From the NCBI RefSeq assembly GCF_019173455.1, contig NZ_JADPQH010000001.1, positions 1,204,391 through 1,268,390 on the forward strand: a stretch of DNA of 64,000 nt. The letters are read 5' to 3'. The DNA comes from Nesterenkonia sp. Act20. Its GTDB lineage: Bacteria > Actinomycetota > Actinomycetes > Actinomycetales > Micrococcaceae. Made by a program: the position numbers and the translations under genes. Shown here piece after piece: positions 51,940-58,154 of this stretch. The stretch's first letter is position 1; each line of letters starts with the position of its first letter. Below the pieces are notes generated by a model. That model did no database searches. It had not been told where the DNA came from and saw only the letters and a program-made list of their open reading frames with translations.

Positions 51940-52274
51940 CAGGCCTGCATCCTCATGATCTCGTTGAACGCCTCAACCCCGCGGTTGCGGACCGTAGCAA
52001 CCATCTCCAGGGCCACGGAGGCGCGCGAGGAGGCCAGCGTGGCCTCATGCATGTCGGTGAGGTCCCCGGTCAGTGCCTTCACCCCAAGGTCGCGAGACGT
52101 GGATTGCAGGGACTGCACCTCATCCATGGCTCCACCGAGGGTGGCGGCGAAGCTGCCCTCGGGCGCCTCGGCTCGCTGGGTCTGGCCGGTGGCTTGGGCG
52201 GCGCCGGCGGCGGGTACATAGCCCGTGCCGGAGACGGCGGCGACCCCTGCTGCGGGGGCGATGCCTTCGATCAT
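51939..52274 (-). CDS. fliE: Flagellar hook-basal body protein FliE
   Basis: 111 residues. The C-terminal half SFAATLGGAMDEVQSLQSTS, then LTGDLTDMHEATLASSRASVALEMVATVRNRGVEAFNEIMRMQ in outline, is the FliE signature. The N-terminal 35 residues are Ala/Gly-rich. It joins MS ring and rod. It overlaps flgC by 4 bases. Confidence 0.94.
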   Translation of the reverse strand: MIEGIAPAAGVAAVSGTGYVPAAGAAQATGQTQRAEAPEGSFAATLGGAMDEVQSLQSTSRDLGVKALTGDLTDMHEATLASSRASVALEMVATVRNRGVEAFNEIMRMQA

Positions 52275-52666
52275 CGGTTCTGTCCGATCTGGAGTGCGGC
52301 TTGGTAGGTCTCTTTGGCGCGATCCACCACGGCCGCGTTCATCTGGTATCCGCGCTGAGCCATGATGAGGCTGCCCATCTGCTCCGCCATGTCGATATCG
52401 GGGTAGCGCACGTAGCCGTCCTCATCTGCCAGTGGGTGGTTCGGCTCGTGGGTCATCCGGCCTTCGGCGTCGCCGTATTCAACACCCGCCACGTGAACGC
52501 CCTGCCCTGCGGCGTCGGCCTGAGCGTTGACATAGCGCGCCTGGAAGGCCGCCTCATCGGTGGCACGCACAGTGTTGACGTTGGCGATGTTGTCGGAGAC
52601 GGAATCCAGCCATTTGCGATGGACGGTCAGAGCAGTCCCGGCGATGCCGATCGCATCCAGAGCCAT
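52271..52666 (-). CDS. flgC: Flagellar basal-body rod protein FlgC
   Basis: 131 residues. IAGTALTVHRKWLDSVSDNIANVNT at the N-terminus and VRYPDIDMAEQMGSLIMAQRGYQMNAAVVDRAKETYQAALQIG in outline at the C-terminus are the paired helices of rod proteins; size fits FlgC. It overlaps flgB by one base. Confidence 0.94.
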   Translation of the reverse strand: MALDAIGIAGTALTVHRKWLDSVSDNIANVNTVRATDEAAFQARYVNAQADAAGQGVHVAGVEYGDAEGRMTHEPNHPLADEDGYVRYPDIDMAEQMGSLIMAQRGYQMNAAVVDRAKETYQAALQIGQNR

Positions 52667-53007
52667 CAGTTGCTCCTCAGGGCGGTGCGCATGCTGTTGA
52701 ACTGGCCGCCGGCCGCCTGGGCGGCGAACTGAAAGCGCAGCACCGTGTCGATGTTCGCGAGCGTCTCAGTGTCGAGATTGACGTTGCTCCCATTGAGCCG
52801 CGTGGGTTCCAGGGAACGAGCCTCGGTGGCCTGCACCTGGCCCTCGCCTTTGCCCACGGAGGATGCGAGGGCGTCTTCAAAGGCGACGCGGCGGGACTGG
52901 TATCCGGGGGTGTTGGCGTTGGCGATGTTGTCGGCGATGGCGCGTTGGCGCATGGCCAGACCGTCCAGCGCGCTGGAGAATGCGCGCGAGGTCACGGAAT
53001 CGAACAC
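52666..53007 (-). CDS. flgB: Flagellar basal-body rod protein FlgB
   Basis: 113 residues from GTG 53007 (GAGGGGGA just upstream). MRQRAIADNIANANTPGYQS is the rod motif and FEDALASS follows, both typical of FlgB. It heads the long rod/MS-ring/export run. A weak sigma-28-like site lies about 80 bases upstream. Confidence 0.94.
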   Translation of the reverse strand: MFDSVTSRAFSSALDGLAMRQRAIADNIANANTPGYQSRRVAFEDALASSVGKGEGQVQATEARSLEPTRLNGSNVNLDTETLANIDTVLRFQFAAQAAGGQFNSMRTALRSN

Positions 53008-53086
53008 TGCTCCCCCTCAGGGCACCTTGAATCGACAGCGGCCGATCCGTGGCCTCAAAGGACGAGCAATCCATGCTCACTGGACA

Positions 53087-53113
53087 CTTTCGGCAGCCTT
53101 CAAGAAACCGTAA
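53087..53113 (-). promoter_or_regulatory. Weak sigma-28-like promoter before flgB
   Basis: TTAC, 15 bases, GCCGAAAG: two bases differ from the flgN site TAAC-N15-GCCGATAG. The leader to GTG 53007 would be about 70 bases. Confidence 0.3.
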
Positions 53114-53168
53114 GGGTTCTGCAAAGATTTCTTTCAGCGAGTATGAAGAACTGGGAGAAATGGCAGAA

Positions 53169-53561
53169 TCAACCGCTGGTATCGAGGTATCTGGCTTCGC
53201 CTGAGTCACGCGGTGGAACCTGCCGGAGGGCGCTGAGCTGGCGTCCGACGTCGAGCCTCGCCGCCCGCGCCCGCTCGTTTGCCTGGGCCAGCGCATCCAA
53301 CACGCCGCGAGCACGTTCCTGGAGCTCCCCAGGAAGGGGGCCGGCGAGAGGTGGTTCCGGGGAATGCAGTTCATGGGGCTGACGCGGGTCTTCACCGTCC
53401 TGGGAAGGGGCGACGGGATGGCCTGCCTGCGCGGCCCAAGACTCGAGCCTGGTCAGGTAGAGCTCCCAGTTCAGGAGATTCTGCCCAGATTCACCAGGCC
53501 CCGCACTGTCCGACGCGGCACTGTCCGACCTGGGGTTGTCCGGCAGGGGCCTATCCGACAT
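53169..53561 (-). CDS. Unknown protein in the FliT position
   Basis: 130 residues from ATG 53561; the first ~30 residues are a five-residue repeat (MSDRP, LPDNP, RSDSA, ASDSA). The rest is helical and charged: NLLNWELYLTRLESWAAQAG, then LPGELQERARGVLDALAQANERARAARLDVGRQLSALRQ in outline. A small helical protein after fliS is usually the filament-cap chaperone FliT, but sequence likeness is too weak to name it. GTG codons at 53573 and 53576 are alternative starts. The start region is built of the 15-base repeat. Confidence 0.55.
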   Translation of the reverse strand: MSDRPLPDNPRSDSAASDSAGPGESGQNLLNWELYLTRLESWAAQAGHPVAPSQDGEDPRQPHELHSPEPPLAGPLPGELQERARGVLDALAQANERARAARLDVGRQLSALRQVPPRDSGEARYLDTSG

Positions 53562-53588
53562 GGGACTATCCACCACCGCGCTATCCGA
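53499..53588. repeat. Six 15-base tandem units at the fliS end / downstream gene start
   Basis: On the minus strand the units are TCGGATAGCGCGGTG, GTGGATAGTCCCATG, TCGGATAGGCCCCTG, CCGGACAACCCCAGG, TCGGACAGTGCCGCG and TCGGACAGTGCGGGG. The fliS stop TAG lies in unit 1 and the next gene's ATG closes unit 2. Confidence 0.85.
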
Positions 53589-54006
53589 CCCCAAGGACTC
53601 CGCGAGGCTGCGCGGCGGGCGAGGCGGCCAGCGAAGCCTCTGCGGCCTCATGCCAGGTGGCGCGCAGCGGCTCGAAGATCTCGATGATGCTTCGGGTCTT
53701 GGCCGAGTCACGCCGAGTGTTCGCGGCGATGAGCTCCGCCGTGGCGAACGCGTAGAGCGCCTGAAGCTCCCTGCCGCCGTCCCAGACCGTGGTGTCCAGC
53801 GAGGAGGAAAGCTCGGCGATTATCGCCTGGGCGTGGACGAGCTGGGCGGAGGCCTCCTGCCAATTCTGCTGCTGCTGTGCCGCCTCGGCACGGTTCAGAT
53901 CCAGCATCAGTCGGTCATAGAGCATGGTGAGCAGCTTGGCCGGGGACGCGGAGAGGATGGCTTCGCGGTTGAACTGGCTGCGGGCCCGGTGGAGGTTCTC
54001 ATACAT
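53581..54006 (-). CDS. fliS: Flagellin export chaperone FliS
   Basis: 141 residues from ATG 54006; GTG 54018 is an alternative. MYENLHRARSQFNREAILSAS, then SPAKLLTMLYDRLMLDLNRAE, and LHDTT-like LDTTVWDGGRELQALYAFATAELIAAN in outline are the four-helix FliS signature. It binds flagellin in the cytoplasm and brings it to FlhA. It follows fliD by about 20 bases. Its last codons run into the 15-base repeat. Confidence 0.93.
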   Translation of the reverse strand: MYENLHRARSQFNREAILSASPAKLLTMLYDRLMLDLNRAEAAQQQQNWQEASAQLVHAQAIIAELSSSLDTTVWDGGRELQALYAFATAELIAANTRRDSAKTRSIIEIFEPLRATWHEAAEASLAASPAAQPRGVLGVG

Positions 54007-54025
54007 CACGGCAATCACGTCCTGA

Positions 54026-55345
54026 TCAGGAGTTGTTTCGGGAGGAGGAGGCCTGTGGCAGAGAAGCGAGCTGCGAACTCAGATAATCCATCTGAGAGTT
54101 GAGGCTCTGCATCTGCACCTCCAGGGCGGCGTAGGTGCGCTCGAGCGTGGCGCGCCGGTTGGCAAGCCGGTCATCCCACTGCTCCACCTGGTCGGTGAGC
54201 CTGTTGGCCAGGCCTTCCTGGCCCGTGATGCGCTGCGTGATCTGACCGTCATAACGGTCGGAGAGCTCCGACGCCACGCCGTTGATCCGGCTGGCGAGCT
54301 GAGCCACCGTGGCCTCGACGCCTGCGGGGTCGGCAGCCAGCGCCGCGGCGAACTTCTCCTGGTCAAAGGTGAGTTCACCGTCGCGGGTCACTGAGATCCC
54401 GATCTCAGAGGGCGAGCGGCCGTCCACGGGGCGGATGACGGCGTCGCTCATCCGTTGCTGGGCACTGCGGACCGCGCTGTCTCCGGTGAGCACACCTGCC
54501 GAGGTGCCGCCGTCGCCGGTGGTGGAGACCTTGGAGTTGGTGCGGATGTAGCTGAGCACGGAGTTCACCGAGGCCACCAGGGATTCGGCGGTCTTGGTGG
54601 AGGCTTCGGCGTCGCGCTCCACGGTCAGCGTGACGGGCGCGGCGCTGACGGCGGAGACCTGGACATCGACCCCGGGCATCAGGCCTTCGAAGGTGTTGGT
54701 CGCGGAGGTGACGCGCTGTTCGGCGGCGGTACCGGCCCAGAGCGTGATGGCGGCATCGGCTCCCGCGCTGGTGACGGTGCTGCCCAGCGCGCTGCCACCC
54801 ACGGTGAACGCTCCATCGGCTCCGGTGGAGGCGGCGGATAGCTGCAGCCGGTGGGTACCATCTCCCACCGGGATCTTTACGGCGGAGACGCCCGCCTCGG
54901 AGGCATTGATGGCCTTGACCACGTCATCGAGGCTGGTGGAGTCAGCAGTGATCGCCGTGGTGGTGCCGTCGCTGGAGGTGATGCTGAATGCCGTGGTGTC
55001 CCATTCCTCGACCGCATCGGTGACGAGTGTATGGCGCGCCGCGGTGCTCTCCACGGTGAAGTCGAGGCTTCCAGCGGCGGCTGCGGAAGTCGTGGTGACA
55101 GTGACCGAGTCGCTGCTGGACTGTGCGGTGAACGCCCGCAGCGCGCCAGGCTTCGCGATCTCTGCCGAGCTTTCGGCCGTGGCGGCCACCCGTGTGTTGA
55201 GACCCTGCAGGGCGGCGACGAAAGTGTTGGTCTTGGCGGCCTGGCGTTGGAGCAGCTGCTGCGGGACGGCCTCGACCTGCATGAGACTCTCGATCAGCGC
55301 GGCAGAGTCCAGACCGCTGGCAAGTCCGGGAAGCGCGATGGACAC
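54026..55345 (-). CDS. fliD: Flagellar filament-capping protein FliD
   Basis: 439 residues from GTG 55345 (CAGGGAG 9 bases upstream). SIALPGLASGLDSAALIESL is the N-terminal FliD motif; the C-terminal LANRLTDQVEQWDDRLANRRATLERTYAALEVQMQSLNSQMDYL in outline is the FliD_C coiled coil. The middle domain is Thr/Ala/Ser-rich. It caps the filament and guides flagellin assembly. A tract of nine C (plus-strand G at 55365-55373) lies about 20 bases before the start. Confidence 0.93.
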   Translation of the reverse strand: MSIALPGLASGLDSAALIESLMQVEAVPQQLLQRQAAKTNTFVAALQGLNTRVAATAESSAEIAKPGALRAFTAQSSSDSVTVTTTSAAAAGSLDFTVESTAARHTLVTDAVEEWDTTAFSITSSDGTTTAITADSTSLDDVVKAINASEAGVSAVKIPVGDGTHRLQLSAASTGADGAFTVGGSALGSTVTSAGADAAITLWAGTAAEQRVTSATNTFEGLMPGVDVQVSAVSAAPVTLTVERDAEASTKTAESLVASVNSVLSYIRTNSKVSTTGDGGTSAGVLTGDSAVRSAQQRMSDAVIRPVDGRSPSEIGISVTRDGELTFDQEKFAAALAADPAGVEATVAQLASRINGVASELSDRYDGQITQRITGQEGLANRLTDQVEQWDDRLANRRATLERTYAALEVQMQSLNSQMDYLSSQLASLPQASSSRNNS

Positions 55346-55539
55346 TGGTGGTCTCCCTGCTGGTGGGGGGGGGTGCTGTGGGGGTGACGTGGAGCGCGAA
55401 GCCCACGCTGAAGATTGGTGCTGAGATTCAGACGGCGGTGCGGCCGCGCCGGAACTATGCTGTCCCGACGCGGCCGGACCACTGTGACCTGCTCTTCAGC
55501 TCGCTGCTGAGCACAAGACCATCAGCGAGCTGAACTCGA
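55346..55539. other. 194-base region between fliC and fliD with two hairpins
   Basis: Beside the fliC terminator at 55495-55534, a second stem of about 16 pairs with two mismatches is formed near 55438-55480 (GGTCCGGCCGCG and its inverse). No sigma-28 site was found before fliD, so its transcription may depend on read-through or on an unrecognised promoter. Confidence 0.5.
55495..55534 (-). terminator. Terminator hairpin after flagellin gene
   Basis: TTCAGCTCGCTG and CAGCGAGCTGAA pair perfectly (12 pairs) around 16 bases, 5 bases after the fliC stop. There is no U-run. Confidence 0.75.
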
Positions 55540-56364
55540 TCAGCCGAGGAGCTGCAGGACGCCCTGGTTCGACTGGTTGGCCTGCGCCAGCATGGCGGTG
55601 CCCGCCTGGGACAGGATGTTCGAGCGGGTGAAGTTGACCATCTCTGCCGCCATGTCCACGTCGCGGATGCGGGACTCCGCAGCCGAGAGGTTCTCCCGGG
55701 ACACGTTGAGTGAGTTGATCGCAGACTCGAAACGGTTCTGCACGGCACCGAGGTCCGAACGCGCGCTGGAGACGTTCTGGATCTCAGTGTCGACGATGCC
55801 GATGGCGCCCAGCGCGCCGGCGGCGTCTTCAACGTTAATCCCTTCCAGTGCCGTGACGACGGTGCTCAGATCGAAGCGGTTCAATGAGATCTGATCGGCC
55901 GCCGCGTCACTGCCAGCTCCGACCTGGAAGGTAAGGGCATCCCCAGTGTTGAGCAGATCGATGCCGTTGAAGTTCGTGGTCGCCCCGATACGAGTCAGCT
56001 CCTCTGTAAGCGCTGTGATCTCAGTTGAAATCGCAGTGCGGGAGTCGACGTTGTTCGAGTCGTTACCTGCCTGCACCGCGAGATCACGCACGCGCTGCAG
56101 GATGGAGTGGACCTCGGTCAGGGCGCCTTCAGCGGTCTGGATGACCGAGATGCCGTCCTGAGCGTTGCGAGCTGCCACGCCCAGACCGTTGACCTGGGAG
56201 CGCAGGCCTTCCGAGATGGCCAGGCCGGCGGCGTCGTCGGCGGCACGGTTGATCCGCAGGCCCGAGGAGAGCTTCTCCAGGGACTTGGAGAGATCGTTCT
56301 GAGTGTTGGAGAGGTTGCGGTGAGCGTTCAGCGCCGCAACGTTGGTGTTGATCTGCATACCCAT
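55540..56364 (-). CDS. fliC: Flagellin
   Basis: 274 residues from ATG 56364 (GGAGGA 6 bases upstream). MGMQINTNVAALNAHRNLSN, LSSGLRINRAADDAAGLAIS and the C-terminal RSNILSQAGTAMLAQANQSN are the conserved D0/D1 helices. With 274 residues it is near the minimum for flagellin; the variable D2/D3 part is only about 30-40 residues, so the filament surface is nearly bare. Expression: sigma-28 promoter 65 bases upstream, and a leader with CsrA-type GGA sites. Confidence 0.97.
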   Translation of the reverse strand: MGMQINTNVAALNAHRNLSNTQNDLSKSLEKLSSGLRINRAADDAAGLAISEGLRSQVNGLGVAARNAQDGISVIQTAEGALTEVHSILQRVRDLAVQAGNDSNNVDSRTAISTEITALTEELTRIGATTNFNGIDLLNTGDALTFQVGAGSDAAADQISLNRFDLSTVVTALEGINVEDAAGALGAIGIVDTEIQNVSSARSDLGAVQNRFESAINSLNVSRENLSAAESRIRDVDMAAEMVNFTRSNILSQAGTAMLAQANQSNQGVLQLLG

Positions 56365-56428
56365 GGTGATTCCTCCATGAAAGTGGGTGTGTATCTGTGG
56401 TGGGTCCATCCATGGACTCCACACACCC
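56365..56428 (-). promoter_or_regulatory. Flagellin leader with CsrA-type GGA sites
   Basis: GTCCATGGATGGAC (56404-56417) folds with UGGA in the loop, placing GGA exactly where CsrA prefers it; a second GGA-GGA covers the ribosome binding site. An outer pairing GGGTGTGT with ACACACCC (56421-56428 and 56385-56392) is possible only if transcription starts early. Confidence 0.6.
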
Positions 56429-56456
56429 TTATCGGCACGCTTCGAAGATGCCGTTA
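56429..56456 (-). promoter_or_regulatory. Sigma-28 promoter of flagellin gene
   Basis: TAAC, 16 bases, GCCGATAA. The -10 element is identical to the FliA/sigma-28 consensus. The start of transcription would fall near 56421. Confidence 0.75.
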
Positions 56457-56504
56457 GTGCACGATCAAAAATCTCTGCCTGTCACGCCGGAGGACCAATC
56501 TAGG

Positions 56505-56524
56505 GCCGAGGATCAGGCCTCGGC
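56505..56524 (-). terminator. Hairpin over the fliA stop codon
   Basis: GCCGAGG and CCTCGGC pair around 6 bases; the fliA stop lies in the loop. It may separate fliA and fliC transcripts, but there is no U-run. Confidence 0.35.
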
Positions 56525-57325
56525 GAGCGGAGCCGGCTGCAGCTCACGGGCACGCTGCAGGATCCCGCCGAGGGTCCGCTCCCCCAACTCGTGCAGGTAC
56601 TGATCCCGGCGACGCGAGCTGGTCTTGGGCGAAGACACGGGCACTTCAGCTGCGCTGTAATGGGTCTGCAGGCCGTCACGGAGCAGCTTCATCGCCTCGG
56701 AGCGCTGCTGGGAGACCGCGGAATGGGTGATCCCCAGGTCCGCCGCGATGTCCTTGACCGTGGCTCCCTCGAAAAAGAGCTGGGAGACGATGAGCCGCAT
56801 CCGCTCAGGCAGCGTCTCGACTGCTGCGCGAAGCATCGCGGTCTGCTCGGCCTCCACGAGCTCCTGCTCAGGGGTTCGACCCTCGGTCACCAGGTAGTCC
56901 GACATGTCCGTCTCCAGCGCCACCACGCTGCGCGAAGCGTCCTGCTGCGTGGCGGCGACGGCCTTCTCCTCCACGCCCAGGGCCGCCGCAAGCTCGGTCA
57001 CGCTCGGCGCGCGGCCAAGTGCTGCAGTGAGGGTCTCTTCCACGGTCTTGAGTTCGCGGATCTTCTTCCGTGACCCGCGGCCTGCCCAGTCTGCTGACCG
57101 CATGTCATCAGCGAAGGCCCCGACGATGCGACGGCGGGCATAGGCCCCGAAAGGCACTCCGAGAGCTGGATCAAAGGCATCAGCGGCAGTGATAAGAGCG
57201 ATTGACCCCACTGAGGTGAGATCCTCACGCGAGAGATGAGTGGCCTTTGCACACATGTCGGAGACCAGATAGCCGACCAGCGGCAAGTTCTCCACGACAA
57301 GTGCGTTGCGCGCGCTACGATCCAC
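56513..57325 (-). CDS. fliA: Flagellar sigma factor (sigma-28, FliA/WhiG type)
   Basis: 270 residues from GTG 57325 (GGGGGA 8 bases upstream; a TTG at 57343 is possible). Region 2 reads ENLPLVGYLVSDM, DLTSVGSIALITAADAFDPALGVPFGAYARRRIVGAF in outline; region 3 TLTAALGRAPSVTELAAALGV; region 4 ETLPERMRLIVSQLFFEGATVKDIAADLGITHSAVSQQRSEAM in outline with a clear helix-turn-helix. The Arg-rich tail (SSRRRDQYLHELG) goes beyond region 4. It should recognise the TAAC-N15/16-GCCGATAR sites seen at fliC and flgN. No FlgM anti-sigma gene is seen in the window. Confidence 0.9.
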   Translation of the reverse strand: MDRSARNALVVENLPLVGYLVSDMCAKATHLSREDLTSVGSIALITAADAFDPALGVPFGAYARRRIVGAFADDMRSADWAGRGSRKKIRELKTVEETLTAALGRAPSVTELAAALGVEEKAVAATQQDASRSVVALETDMSDYLVTEGRTPEQELVEAEQTAMLRAAVETLPERMRLIVSQLFFEGATVKDIAADLGITHSAVSQQRSEAMKLLRDGLQTHYSAAEVPVSSPKTSSRRRDQYLHELGERTLGGILQRARELQPAPLAEA

Positions 57326-57643
57326 TGCAGACGTCCCCCACAATTCCTGCTAGAACCGCACCCCCATGCGGTGAAGAAACTTGCGATGAAACGTCCTTCT
57401 GGATGCTCCATGATCAAAACCTTAGTTTCTCCTGATAACGAATAGTAGCTGACTGATCGTTACCAGTCCATGACCTGAACATGACCTGTATGGAAACAGT
57501 GTTGAGGAAGTACGCGAAGATACTTCACTCCGGGGCTAACCACCGCGGATCCACCGCCGATAGACTCTGGTGACGGGCTGCCGAGCACCCGGCCCGACGG
57601 CATCGTCGGTCACCCGTCATAAATGGAAATCGGGGGACCCGAC
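57326..57643. other. 318-base divergent control region between fliA and flgN
   Basis: AT-richer than its surroundings. It contains the flgN sigma-28 promoter, a direct repeat CATGACCTG at 57469 and 57480 (11-base period), an inverted repeat GAAGTA-N8-TACTTC at 57507-57526, and a small hairpin CCGCA/TGCGG near 57347. No gene is supported; a minus-strand frame starting near 57417 is a shadow. Confidence 0.65.
57537..57563 (+). promoter_or_regulatory. Sigma-28 promoter of flgN-flgK-flgL-fliW
   Basis: TAAC, 15 bases, GCCGATAG. It gives a leader of about 75 bases to ATG 57644. Confidence 0.7.
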
Positions 57644-58108
57644 ATGTCTGTCAATGCACTCTCCACGCGACTGTGGCGTGAACGCGAGCTGCTCGACCTC
57701 CTCCAGTTCAAGCTCGAGGAGCAGCAGCTCCTTCTCATCTCCGGCAAGTCCCAGTGGGTGGGCCATGCCGCACGCGAGATCGAGACAGTTCTGGAGAAGC
57801 TGCGTGAGGCCTCGCTGAGCCGCGCCGTCGCCTCCTCCTGGGTGGCCGCTGAGCTGGGTCTGCCCGATGACGTGACGCTTGCCCAGCTGTCCGCGGCGGT
57901 CAACGATCCGGCATGGCGCGAGGTGCTGACTCAGCACCTGCAGGCGCTGCGCGCCTCTGCCTCGAGCATCACTGCGCTGCGCGACACCAACTCCACCTAC
58001 CTGCGCTCGGCCCAGCGCGCGGCGCAGGAATCCCTCGCCGCGCTGGACCCGGAACCCTCAGGACCCGACGGCGACAAGGGACCCCGCCTGCTCGACACGA
58101 GCCTGTGA
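57644..58108 (+). CDS. flgN: FlgN-like flagellar export chaperone
   Basis: 154 residues from ATG 57644 (GGGGGA 7 bases upstream). An all-helical protein: LSTRLWRERELLDLLQFKLEEQQLLLISG then WVGHAAREIETVLEKLREASLSRAV in outline, the FlgN pattern, and a Ser/Thr/Arg C-terminal helix that would bind FlgK/FlgL. It is directly upstream of flgK, as usual for this chaperone. Confidence 0.85.
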   Translation: MSVNALSTRLWRERELLDLLQFKLEEQQLLLISGKSQWVGHAAREIETVLEKLREASLSRAVASSWVAAELGLPDDVTLAQLSAAVNDPAWREVLTQHLQALRASASSITALRDTNSTYLRSAQRAAQESLAALDPEPSGPDGDKGPRLLDTSL

Positions 58109-58154
58109 GCAACGTCGAAACACGGCAGAGACACTTCAAGACTAAGGACACCGC

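Noticed and set aside
57347..57367. Hairpin with a C-rich loop resembling the actinobacterial 6C RNA
   Set aside because: Only one stem with a five-C loop is present; the 6C motif needs two stems with C-rich loops.
56998..57417. 139-residue minus-strand frame overlapping fliA
   Set aside because: It overlaps the sigma factor in another frame and has no recognisable domain or convincing start signal.
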